A stretch of DNA of 23,451 bases from positions 1-23,451 of the forward strand of contig JAUWLY010000010.1 in assembly GCA_030613445.1 (NCBI GenBank). The letters run 5' to 3'. Every line of letters begins with the position of its first letter. Within the stretch, counting starts at the first letter, position 1. Shown piece after piece: positions 1-6,579 of this stretch. A program made the position numbers and the translations under genes. Origin of the DNA: Candidatus Stahliibacteriota bacterium (GTDB taxonomy: Bacteria; Hydrothermota; Tepidihabitantia; SM23-42). Below the pieces are notes generated by a model, which worked only from the letters and a program-made list of their open reading frames with translations, was not told the origin of the DNA and did not search any database.

Positions 1-2
1 AT

Positions 3-1595
3 GAAGAATATGTTATTCCTTGCGGCGTGTTCAAAGCAAAAATATCCCTGCAATTCTTTGAGAAATTGAAGGCAAAACCAAAAGGTAAGCTGATTTTGGT
101 TACCGCAATGACGCCGACACGCTATGGCGAAGGTAAGACTACGGTATCAATCGGTCTTAGCATGGCACTCAATAGCATTGGTAAGAGATCAATAGTTGCT
201 CTGCGCGAGCCATCATTGGGTCCTGTTTTCGGCATTAAAGGCGGTGCCGCGGGTGGCGGTTATGTCCAAGTTTTGCCCATGGAGGACATAAATCTTCATT
301 TCACTGGAGATCTTCACGCGATTAGCGCTGCCCATAACCTTTTGGCTGCGGTGCTTGATAGTCACATGCATTTTGGAAATAAACTCAGTGTTGATGAAAG
401 AGAGATTTTCTTTACGCGTGCGATGGATATGAATGATCGCAGTCTGCGCGATATTGTAGTTGGCCTGGGTGGTAAAGCAAATGGTCCGGCGCGTGAAGAT
501 GGTTTCATCATTACCGCGGCAAGTGAGGTTATGGCAATCCTCGCCCTATCGCAGTCCCTTGCTGAGTTGAAAGAAAGACTAGGCAATATTTTGGTTGCCT
601 TTGATATGGAAAGGAAGCCGATCTATGCACGGGATTTTGGTGTAAACGGTGCTATGACCGTGCTTTTGAAGGATGCCTTGAAGCCGAATCTTGTGCAGAC
701 GATCGACCATACCCCAGCTTTTGTACATTGTGGTCCGTTTGCTAATATAGCACACGGTACGTGTAGTATCCTGGCTATGAAGATGGCACAGTACCTATCT
801 GATTATACGATTGTTGAGGCGGGTTTTGGCTCAGACTTGGGTGCTGAGAAGTTTATCGATATCGTAACCAGAGCAGGTGATGTTTATGTGGATGCTTCAG
901 TCCTTGTGGCTACAGTCCGCGCTTTGAAACTACACGGTGGGGCATTGAAAAAAGATCCGCGTTCAGGTAGTATTGACCATCTCAAAAAGGGGCTTTTAAA
1001 TCTCGGGAAACATATCGAGAACATGGATAAGCTTATGATTCCACCGGTCGTTGCACTCAATATATTCGAGGGCGATACAGAAGCTGAAATAAAGATGGTA
1101 AAGGATTTTTGCCGCGGTAAAAAGACCGAGTGTGCTGAAGTACGTGCCTTTGAACAGGGGGCATTAGGGGCTGTACCTCTTGCTGAAATGGTATGTCAAG
1201 AGGTTGAAAAAGGAAAATGCTGCATGCATCCGATTTATGATCTTGAAGATAGTATTGAAGAAAAAATTGAGAAAGTGGCAAGGGAGATTTATGGCGCGAC
1301 ACAGGTTGTCTATACGCCGAAAGCAGAAAAAAATATCAAGCGTATCAAACGGCTCAAAATGGATAAACTGCCAATCTGCATTGCCAAGACAAATATGTCG
1401 CTATCAGATAACCCTGACCTCTATGGTTTGCCTGAAGACTTCAAAATTACAATCAGAGGTATAAACATATCTGCAGGTGCTGGTTTTCTGATTCCCTTAA
1501 CCGGTACGGTGATGCTCATGCCTGGATTATCAAGAATCTCAAATGCAGAGAGAGTGGATATCGATGATGAAGGTAGGATAACCGGTTTAACGTAG
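3..1595 (+). CDS. fhs: Formate--tetrahydrofolate ligase (5' end outside window)
   Basis: ATP-dependent ligation of formate to tetrahydrofolate, giving 10-formyl-THF; a cytosolic enzyme of one-carbon metabolism and the methyl branch of the Wood-Ljungdahl and reductive glycine routes. The open frame runs to the first base triplets of the window (EEYVIPCGVFKAKISL), which matches the family N-terminus just before the conserved KAKISL segment. The GTG at 27 is therefore internal and the gene is cut by the window edge; roughly 25 residues are missing compared with the usual ~557 aa. Visible family signatures are the P-loop-like GEGKTT, the stretch REPSLGPVFGIKGGAAGGGY, and PMEDINLHFTGD. The stop is 23 nt before the next gene on the same strand. 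Identification is firm. Pairing with the gcv genes at 6.6-9.5 kb is compatible with C1/glycine interconversion, but that is inference. Confidence 0.97.
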   Translation, partial: EEYVIPCGVFKAKISLQFFEKLKAKPKGKLILVTAMTPTRYGEGKTTVSIGLSMALNSIGKRSIVALREPSLGPVFGIKGGAAGGGYVQVLPMEDINLHFTGDLHAISAAHNLLAAVLDSHMHFGNKLSVDEREIFFTRAMDMNDRSLRDIVVGLGGKANGPAREDGFIITAASEVMAILALSQSLAELKERLGNILVAFDMERKPIYARDFGVNGAMTVLLKDALKPNLVQTIDHTPAFVHCGPFANIAHGTCSILAMKMAQYLSDYTIVEAGFGSDLGAEKFIDIVTRAGDVYVDASVLVATVRALKLHGGALKKDPRSGSIDHLKKGLLNLGKHIENMDKLMIPPVVALNIFEGDTEAEIKMVKDFCRGKKTECAEVRAFEQGALGAVPLAEMVCQEVEKGKCCMHPIYDLEDSIEEKIEKVAREIYGATQVVYTPKAEKNIKRIKRLKMDKLPICIAKTNMSLSDNPDLYGLPEDFKITIRGINISAGAGFLIPLTGTVMLMPGLSRISNAERVDIDDEGRITGLT

Positions 1596-1618
1596 CGACC
1601 TAGCGAAACTATTCAACC

Positions 1619-2584
1619 ATGCCAGCAAATCTTCCGCCCCAGTATTTCGAAATAGAGAAACAATACCGTGAAGCAAAAGAGCCGCGCGAGAAATTAGCTT
1701 ATCTCGGGCAGCTTCTTTCTGTAATCCCTAAACATAAAGGAACTGAAAAACTCCAAGCCGAATTAAAAACAAAGATATCTAAACTTAAGACAGCGATTGA
1801 AAAGAAGAAGAAATCTAAAGGGGCAGGCGGAACATGGTACCAGGTTGAAAAACAGGGGGCTGGACAGGTTGTGCTTGTGGGTTTACCAAATTGTGGTAAG
1901 TCATCCTTGCTGAATGTACTGAGTAATGCGCATTCAGAAGTTGGGTCTTACCCCTATACAACGCAATTGCCCAAGGTTGGCATGATGGATTTCGAGAACA
2001 TGAAGATTCAAATGGTCGATACGCCAGCACTCTATGAAGAAGCTCCGGCATGGCTGTACGGGCTTTATCGCAACGGTGATTTGCTTCTCATTATGCTGGA
2101 TCTTGGCAAAGACCTGATGGGTGATTTTGAAAGAATACGCAAGGCGCTTAACGATAAGAATGTTTTTGTCACAAAACATGAATTTGGTGATGTGAAAAAG
2201 ACGTTTATTGTATTGAATAAAGCAGATGCAGAATATGATGAAAGTGCGCGTCGCATCTTTACCCGTAGATTTCAGGATGAGGTTTCCATTATTTCGGTGT
2301 CAACAATCGATTCACAGGGTATGGATACGCTACAAAAGGAGATTTTTGATAAACTGGATATCATTAGATTATACACTAAGAAGAAAGGGAAGCCAATTGT
2401 CAAAGATGACCCAGTTGTTCTTCCTAAAGGTACCACGTTGATTGATGCGGCAGAACATATTCATAAGGATTTTAAGAAGAACCTTAAATATGCACGACTC
2501 TGGAATGAAAAAGACTATGCTGGACAACGGGTTGAGAAAAACCATGTACTCTGTGATGAGGATGTAGTTGAGTTTCATGTCTAA
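1619..2584 (+). CDS. DRG/Obg-family GTPase with C-terminal TGS domain
   Basis: P-loop GTPase of the Obg/DRG group, probably acting on ribosomes or RNA; the substrate is unknown. Residues 1-70 are charged and helical (likely coiled coil, ending in a Lys-rich stretch). The G domain follows: G1 GLPNCGKS at 88-95, a switch-I-like YPYTT at 111-115, G3 DTPA from D134, and G4 NKAD at 200-203. A TGS domain occupies about 255-321 (LPKGTTLIDAAEHIHKDF... to the C-terminus). The 321-aa length fits small archaeal/bacterial DRG-like proteins. The ATG at 1619 has no clear Shine-Dalgarno. Its TAA stop (2582-2584) is the left border of the GIY-YIG cassette that follows. The family call is secure; the cellular role is not. 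Confidence 0.9.
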   Translation: MPANLPPQYFEIEKQYREAKEPREKLAYLGQLLSVIPKHKGTEKLQAELKTKISKLKTAIEKKKKSKGAGGTWYQVEKQGAGQVVLVGLPNCGKSSLLNVLSNAHSEVGSYPYTTQLPKVGMMDFENMKIQMVDTPALYEEAPAWLYGLYRNGDLLLIMLDLGKDLMGDFERIRKALNDKNVFVTKHEFGDVKKTFIVLNKADAEYDESARRIFTRRFQDEVSIISVSTIDSQGMDTLQKEIFDKLDIIRLYTKKKGKPIVKDDPVVLPKGTTLIDAAEHIHKDFKKNLKYARLWNEKDYAGQRVEKNHVLCDEDVVEFHV

Positions 2585-2869
2585 CCCCGTTAGAGATGGA
2601 GATTGATGATTATGTACTATACTTATGTGATTCGAAGTAAAAAGAATGGCAGGTTCTATACGGGATTTACTGGTGATTTACGGAAACGCTTCAGGGATCA
2701 TAATGCTGGGATTGTACAGGCAACAAGAGGCAGAGGTCCATTCATTCTTGTATATTACGAAGTATGTATTGATAAACAAGATGCGAGAGCTAGAGAAAAG
2801 TATTTAAAGACTGGAATGGGTAAACGATACTTGAAGAATAGACTGAAGCGTTTCCTATCTCTAACGGGG
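2585..2869 (+). mobile_element. Putative GIY-YIG cassette bounded by inverted repeats and TAA direct repeats
   Basis: ACCCCGTTAGAGAT at 2584-2597 is repeated in exact inverse orientation at 2857-2870 (ATCTCTAACGGGGT), enclosing just one small GIY-YIG gene. If the element is taken as CCCCG...CGGGG, both flanks read TAA (2582-2584 and 2870-2872). This looks like a 3-bp target duplication of the upstream gene's stop codon, and the right-hand copy serves as the stop of the nuclease gene. The repeats are seen directly; mobility is inference. A lone copy of the right-end sequence (TCTAACGGGG) occurs at 13931-13940. Confidence 0.55.
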
Positions 2870-2872
2870 TAA
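2606..2872 (+). CDS. Small GIY-YIG endonuclease-fold protein (UPF0213/YhbQ-like)
   Basis: An 88-aa single-domain GIY-YIG protein. The first motif is YYTYVIRS (the GIY position degenerate as YVI), the second is FYTGFTGDL, followed by the catalytic-type Arg in LRKRFRDHN and a Glu in AREKYLKTGMGKRYLKNRL. Family members cut DNA or are of unknown function; several behave as stand-alone mobile genes. GGAG at 2598-2601 lies 4 nt before the ATG at 2606 and 10 nt before the ATG at 2612, so either could be used; an in-frame TTG at 2603 is less likely. The last codons (LTG-stop) are formed by the right inverted repeat. The gene sits between the GTPase and thiL, 2 nt before the thiL start, and looks inserted into an operon. 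The fold call is firm; the function is unknown. Confidence 0.85.
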   Translation: MIMYYTYVIRSKKNGRFYTGFTGDLRKRFRDHNAGIVQATRGRGPFILVYYEVCIDKQDARAREKYLKTGMGKRYLKNRLKRFLSLTG

Positions 2873-2874
2873 AT

Positions 2875-3819
2875 ATGAATAAGAGCAAAGCTGAGTTGGC
2901 GATTATTGATTTTATTCGCAAGCGATTTCCTGAAAAGAGAAAGGAAATTTTAAAGGGTATCGGTGATGATGCAATGGTTTTTCGCAATGGGTTTGTAGTA
3001 TCTACTGATTCATTTTTCGAGAATATTCATTTTGATCTAAGATATTTCTCCATGTACGCCCTGGGCTGGCACACAATGGCGGCAAGTCTTTCAGACCTTG
3101 CCGCGATGAATGCTGAACCGTTGTGTGCATTGGTTTCTTTGAACCTCACAAAGAAAATCGGGCTCAATGATATCAAAACACTTTATCAGGGGTTTGATAA
3201 GCTCAGCAAAAAGTATGCGTTCGATATTAGTGGTGGTGATATTGTTGAAAGTCCGGCATTTGGTTTGACAATCACAGTTATCGGGAAGGCGAGGAAGCCC
3301 TTGATGCGTTCAGGAGCCCAGCCTGGTCAGGCGCTCTTTGTGACGAATTTCCTTGGGCTTGCTGAGGTTGGTCGTGCAGTACTCGATAAAGACCTGCCGC
3401 GTAAACAGTACCCGGTAGCGGTTAATAAGCACCTCTATCCTGAACCACGGATAAAAGAATCCGGGTTGTTAAAGAAATACGCCAAGGCTTGCATTGATAT
3501 TTCGGATGGTTTGTCGACTGACGCCAATCATCTTGCTGCTGAGAGTAAGGTGAAGATAGTGCTTGATACAGAACATGTACCAATCCATTCAGAAGTTGGT
3601 GAGTTCTGTGCTATGACAGGGATTGAACCCCTGGAATTTATTCTGGCTTCAGGTGAGGATTTTGAATTGCTTTTCACGGCACGTTATCTGCCAAAGATAT
3701 CTGGCGTCAAAATTTTTAAAATCGGTAAGGTCATAAAAGGACGGGGATTATTTGTATCATTCAGAGGGAAACAAAGACGCATTAGCCCAACCGGTTATGA
3801 ACATCTGAAAGGCGCGTAG
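2875..3819 (+). CDS. thiL: Thiamine-monophosphate kinase
   Basis: Phosphorylates thiamine monophosphate to the active cofactor thiamine diphosphate in the cytosol. The protein is 314 aa, normal for the PurM-like ThiL family. Family motifs are in order: KGIGDDA (27-33) with Mg-binding Asp residues, STDSFFENIHFD (43-54), ASLSDLAAMNAEP, SGGDIVES, CIDISDGLSTDANHLAAES, and ASGEDFELLFT near the C-terminus. The ATG at 2875 lies 2 nt after the stop of the GIY-YIG gene; its only SD-like bases are the GGGG of the inverted repeat at 2866-2869, so translational coupling is likely. No other thiamine genes are present. Identification is confident. Confidence 0.94.
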   Translation: MNKSKAELAIIDFIRKRFPEKRKEILKGIGDDAMVFRNGFVVSTDSFFENIHFDLRYFSMYALGWHTMAASLSDLAAMNAEPLCALVSLNLTKKIGLNDIKTLYQGFDKLSKKYAFDISGGDIVESPAFGLTITVIGKARKPLMRSGAQPGQALFVTNFLGLAEVGRAVLDKDLPRKQYPVAVNKHLYPEPRIKESGLLKKYAKACIDISDGLSTDANHLAAESKVKIVLDTEHVPIHSEVGEFCAMTGIEPLEFILASGEDFELLFTARYLPKISGVKIFKIGKVIKGRGLFVSFRGKQRRISPTGYEHLKGA

Positions 3820-3864
3820 AATTTCAGATTTTAGATTTCAGAATAGAACAGACCTAGAACTGTA

Positions 3865-3892
3865 TTGACAAATCAAAGGAATTGTTTATAAT
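3865..3892 (+). promoter_or_regulatory. Sigma-70 promoter of tmRNA
   Basis: TTGACA (3865-3870), a 16-bp spacer, and TATAAT (3887-3892). The mature tmRNA starts 9 nt after the -10 box, at 3901. This is a perfect match to the housekeeping consensus and serves as an internal standard for other promoters in the window, which also use a 16-bp spacer. Confidence 0.88.
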
Positions 3893-3900
3893 GTTTTTAT

Positions 3901-4247
3901 GGGGGCGATCGGTCTCGACGAGACGATTGAAATGAAAAAGGGCATACCGAGGGTTCTGGCCACCTCGTTAATCCGACCTGAGAAAAAAACATCCTGAATA
4001 CGGATATGCTCTAGCTGCATAATAATTGCAGCTACGTCTGCCTGGGTGGTCAGCCCAGCTCAGGGTCAGGCGTCATATAGGGCTGAAACCTATTAATTCA
4101 CGCCTTATGGATTGATAGGGTAGTTAAAAAGGCTATCTCATGCAGACCTGTCTCTTGGTGACGCATGAGGAGAAACATAAAGAGACTAAGTATGTAGTCC
4201 TTTTCATCGATGCGTTTCGGACGCGGGTTCGATTCCCGCCGCCTCCA
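3901..4247 (+). ncRNA. ssrA: Transfer-messenger RNA (tmRNA)
   Basis: Rescues stalled ribosomes by trans-translation. The 5' end (GGGGGCGAUCGGUCUCGACG) and the 3' end (GCGGGUUCGAUUCCCGCCGCCUCC) form the tRNA-Ala-like domain: the 7-bp acceptor stem pairs 3901-3907 with 4240-4246, and the T arm GCGGG-TTCGATT-CCCGC is intact. The tag reading frame ends ...YALAA with a double TAA at 4020-4025. In this frame an upstream TAA (3969-3971) is followed by TCC and GAC, so the templated tag is most likely DLRKKHPEYGYALAA with GAC as resume codon (3975); the exact resume codon is inferred. The 3' CCA is not encoded: A4247 is followed by TCA. It is a standard one-piece tmRNA. Confidence 0.96.
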
Positions 4248-4286
4248 TCAATTTTCCCCAAATCTATGATTTGGCTGGAAAATTGA
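4248..4286. repeat. Palindromic repeat abutting tmRNA 3' end (CCAAATC-n3-GATTTGG family)
   Basis: A 10-bp outer stem, TCAATTTTCC (4248-4257) with GGAAAATTGA (4277-4286), surrounds a 7-bp inner stem, CCAAATC (4258-4264) with GATTTGG (4268-4274), and a CT bulge. It starts directly after the tmRNA discriminator base and could also act as the tmRNA terminator, although no T-run follows. A related element lies at 13947-13994, with a degenerate core in the tandem units at 11306-11471. Confidence 0.75.
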
Positions 4287-4578
4287 GTGTATCGAACGTA
4301 GTGAGATGTCGAAGATATCGAATGCAATGAGATGCACCAATGCGAAGATCGTAAAGCGTAGAGCGAAGAGAGTATAAGGGAGAGTAGTGCGAAATGCGTC
4401 CCAATGGAATAGCTAACGCATTCCACGGGATAGATAGAGCGTAAGGAAAACACGTACTAACGGTATTAAACGGTCGAAACGATATTAACGTTCCAAACGT
4501 TTCTAATAACTTAGTAACTCTTGTTGCTCTGGAAGGACTAAGTCACACAACGGTTGAGTGATCTGATGACTTATTCTA
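4287..4578. other. Non-coding spacer, no gene seen
   Basis: No supportable reading frame; the minus-strand frame over 4133-4453 runs antisense through tmRNA and has no family features. The stretch is made of short degenerate words such as cgaacgtagtgagatgtcgaa and cgatattaacgttccaaacg, of the kind that fills spacers in repeat-rich genomes. No terminator or promoter is evident apart from the hairpin at 4248-4286. Confidence 0.5.
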
Positions 4579-4625
4579 TGTAGTTGCCTGATTCATCAGG
4601 CTGGTCAATGAATTGAGCGACCACA
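4579..4625. repeat. TGTAGTTGCC palindromic repeat, copy 1
   Basis: Begins TGTAGTTGCC; inner hairpin GCCTGAT-tc-ATCAGGC; a second, imperfect hairpin built on GGTCAAT-ga-ATTGAGC; ends CGACCACA. Outer ends pair only partly in this copy. Same architecture as the copies at 4646-4711 and 13736-13784. Confidence 0.7.
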
Positions 4626-4645
4626 GTAGTAAGTAAGACTCGGTG

Positions 4646-4711
4646 TGTAGTTACCTCTGCCTGAGGCAGACAGGTGATTTATCAGGTGGTCCAATGAATT
4701 GGACAACTACA
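4646..4711. repeat. TGTAGTT palindromic repeat, copy 2 with extra palindrome
   Basis: Outer ends TGTAGT and ACTACA pair; the right hairpin is GTCCAAT-ga-ATTGGAC. The left arm carries the 15-nt palindrome TCTGCCTGAGGCAGA between TTACC and CAGGTGAT, absent from the other two copies. The right end supplies a -35-like TTGGAC (4699-4704) next to the TATAAT of the downstream gene. Confidence 0.7.
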
Positions 4712-4724
4712 AAAGGATCTTTGC

Positions 4725-4730
4725 TATAAT
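4725..4730 (+). promoter_or_regulatory. -10 box upstream of lamin-tail gene
   Basis: TATAAT at 4725-4730, 5 bp before the GGAGG Shine-Dalgarno at 4736-4740. The best -35 candidate is TTGGAC (4699-4704) at the end of the palindromic repeat, but the 20-bp spacer is longer than the 16 bp seen at other promoters here. The -35 assignment is weak. Confidence 0.45.
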
Positions 4731-4746
4731 CAGCTGGAGGAAGCGA

Positions 4747-6015
4747 ATGATTGTATTACTATCTATTTTTGCGGCTTCACCGATTATCATCACTGAGGTG
4801 ATGTCTAATGTTAGAGGTTCAGAGCAGACATGTGGAGATAGAAATGAGTATGTTGAGATCTATAACTTGAGTTCGGATACGATAGATCTGTCAGATTATT
4901 TGCTCTATGATTTTGATGTCAGTCCTGATGATATCTGTCCTTGGGAAGATGATGCGATTCTCATAAAATACCCGGGTTTGAGAATTCATTCCACGCTCCT
5001 TTATCCTTGTTCGTATGGATTGATTCTTGACCGTGAATATACGAGTCATGATACAACCGGAGGTAATGTTCAACCCTATGACTTCCCTGATTCAACATTG
5101 GTTCTCACTACTGATGATACAACGATCGGTAATGGACTTCAGACATCAGACCCGTTGATTATTTTCTCAATTCTTCATGCTTGTACAACATCCTTTGGAA
5201 CCCCTTACGACACACTGGATTATTTCCCCTCTGACCCAGGCGATGGTATATCGTGGGAACGCATTGAGCTATCATTGCCTGATACTGTTACTAACTGGCA
5301 TACGTGTATAGATTCAGGTGGCTGTACTCCAGGTAGAGAAAACAGCACTACTAATGCGCTTGATCTTGCGATTGAATCACAGTCTATTATTTTTACTCCA
5401 GCAGTCTTAAAAACTGGTGAGGATGTCCGCATCGAAGCGAGAATTAAGAACTATGGTCTTAGAGAAACCGATGAATATTCTCTGACCGTGTTTGATGATC
5501 AGAATAATGATAGCATCTTGAATCCGGATGAGTTAATAACTCAAATTGCCGGACTCCTCGTCTATGCCTCAGACAGTGTTTCTATTGTATGTACATATGA
5601 ACACCCAGAACAAGGTGTACACATGCTTGGTTTTCAAGTGAACTTCCCCGGTGACAGAGACCTGACGAATAACTTGGCATTTAAGGAACTTAGGGTTGTG
5701 GGTGAGATCGGTGAACTGGTGCTTTCTCCAGCCATTTTTACGCCGGATAATGATGGTGTCGAAGACAATTTACAGATTGATTACCGGCTCCCAGATGCTG
5801 GTGGCTTGTTGAGTATTGCGATTTTTGACAGCCGCGGTAAATTAGTGCAATTTCTTTGCAGAAAGGAGTTATGTTCATTAGGATCTGGAACTACTTATTG
5901 GAATGGCAAGACAGGTGGTAAAGATTTGCCAACAGGTTTGTATATTGTTTATCTTGAATATTACAATCAAAACAAGGTCATAAAGGCAAAAAAGACTGCT
6001 ATTTTGGCGAGATAG
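4747..6015 (+). CDS. Secreted lamin-tail / CARDB protein with FlgD-like C-terminal domain
   Basis: Likely exported protein of 422 aa with unknown ligand. GGAGG at 4736-4740, 6 nt before the ATG at 4747, decides this start; an in-frame TTG at 4699 falls in the repeat. The N-terminus MIVLLSIFAASPIIITEV is a short signal-peptide-like hydrophobic segment running straight into a lamin-tail domain (ITEVMSN, NEYVEIYNLSSDTIDLSDYLLYD). A CARDB-like beta domain follows (DLAIESQSIIFTPAVLKTGEDVRIEARIKNYG and on to DLTNNLAFKELRV). The last ~90 residues (SPAIFTPDNDGVEDNLQIDYRLPDAG..., WNGKTGGKDLPTGLYIVYLEY) resemble the FlgD Ig-like/gliding-motility C-terminal domain that ends many secreted proteins of the FCB group. 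Several Cys residues suggest disulfides. Domains are recognised by motif; function is unknown. Confidence 0.8.
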   Translation: MIVLLSIFAASPIIITEVMSNVRGSEQTCGDRNEYVEIYNLSSDTIDLSDYLLYDFDVSPDDICPWEDDAILIKYPGLRIHSTLLYPCSYGLILDREYTSHDTTGGNVQPYDFPDSTLVLTTDDTTIGNGLQTSDPLIIFSILHACTTSFGTPYDTLDYFPSDPGDGISWERIELSLPDTVTNWHTCIDSGGCTPGRENSTTNALDLAIESQSIIFTPAVLKTGEDVRIEARIKNYGLRETDEYSLTVFDDQNNDSILNPDELITQIAGLLVYASDSVSIVCTYEHPEQGVHMLGFQVNFPGDRDLTNNLAFKELRVVGEIGELVLSPAIFTPDNDGVEDNLQIDYRLPDAGGLLSIAIFDSRGKLVQFLCRKELCSLGSGTTYWNGKTGGKDLPTGLYIVYLEYYNQNKVIKAKKTAILAR

Positions 6016-6037
6016 ATACAGATCGTTTATGGTTAAT

Positions 6038-6121
6038 CGGTTGCGAAAAGCGATTCGTATATCGTTTCCTACTTAACGAAACCTACATACGAAACCGTTT
6101 CGCCTTTCGAAACCGCAACCG
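6038..6121. repeat. Nested inverted-repeat element
   Basis: CGGTTGCG (6038-6045) pairs with CGCAACCG (6114-6121). Inside it, TTCGTAT pairs with ATACGAA, and CGTTTC with a nearby GAAACC-type partner. It lies just past the stop of the lamin-tail gene and could fold into a large hairpin, perhaps ending its transcript. No T-run follows. Confidence 0.5.
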
Positions 6122-6402
6122 TTTCACAGTGTTCTTCCGCTTATTTGCTAAAATGTTGACATAAAAATTCTTTTTCATCTTCCCTGGATTATCCAGTCCC
6201 CTGATCCCTTCAACATATAACTCAGGACTACAGCAAGTCAGAGGATGGCTGGATAATGACACAGGAAAGTACCTCACCGGTCATTGCCCGACTCGATCGA
6301 GCAATCCAGGGCAATGCAAATACCCTAGAGATTGCCACGCCCGCCTTTGGCGGACTCGCAATGACTAGGGACGGTAATGACACCCACTGGATCATCCAGT
6401 CA
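6122..6402. repeat. Spacer with ATTGC...GCAAT dispersed repeats
   Basis: No gene seen. Two inverted elements of the same type are present: ATTGC-ccgactcgatcga-GCAAT (6283-6305), and 6331-6362, where ATTGC and GCAAT flank the hairpin CCGCC-ttt-GGCGG. The second resembles an ATTGCCACGCCCGCC...GGCGGGCTCGCAAT repeat that I recall as dispersed in many unrelated bacterial genomes. GGATAATGACAC words at 6250-6262 and 6375-6382 link this stretch to the tandem array that follows. Confidence 0.55.
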
Positions 6403-6533
6403 AGCTGGATGATGACATGAACGTAAGCTGGATGATGACACGAACGTAAGCTGGATGATGACACGAAAGTAAGCCGGATAATGACACGAATGTAAACCGG
6501 ATGATGACACGAACGTAAACCGGATAATGACAC
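6403..6533. repeat. Tandem array of 23-bp units
   Basis: Five complete 23-bp units (starting at 6403, 6426, 6449, 6472, 6495) and a 16-bp partial unit (6518-6533), consensus built on RRCYGGATRATGACACGAANGTA. Units 1-3 use AGCTGG, units 5-6 AACCGG, and unit 4 is intermediate (AGCCGG). There are no spacers, so it is not CRISPR. The minus-strand frames over it are repeat artefacts. It ends 12 bp before the gcvT -35 box. Confidence 0.9.
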
Positions 6534-6545
6534 TTTCTGGAGCAG

Positions 6546-6573
6546 TTGACTTTTTGCGTTTTTTGGCTATAAT
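6546..6573 (+). promoter_or_regulatory. Sigma-70 promoter of gcvT, predicted leaderless
   Basis: TTGACT (6546-6551), a 16-bp spacer, and TATAAT (6568-6573). The gcvT ATG is at 6580, 7 nt after the -10 box, where transcription should start. No Shine-Dalgarno can fit, so the mRNA is predicted to be leaderless. Confidence 0.8.
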
Positions 6574-6579
6574 TACCTC

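Noticed and set aside
4133..4453. Minus-strand 106-aa reading frame
   Set aside because: It is antisense to the 3' part of tmRNA, has low-complexity composition and no RBS or family features.
6403..6533. Possible CRISPR array
   Set aside because: The 23-bp units are directly joined with no unique spacers, and no cas genes are present.
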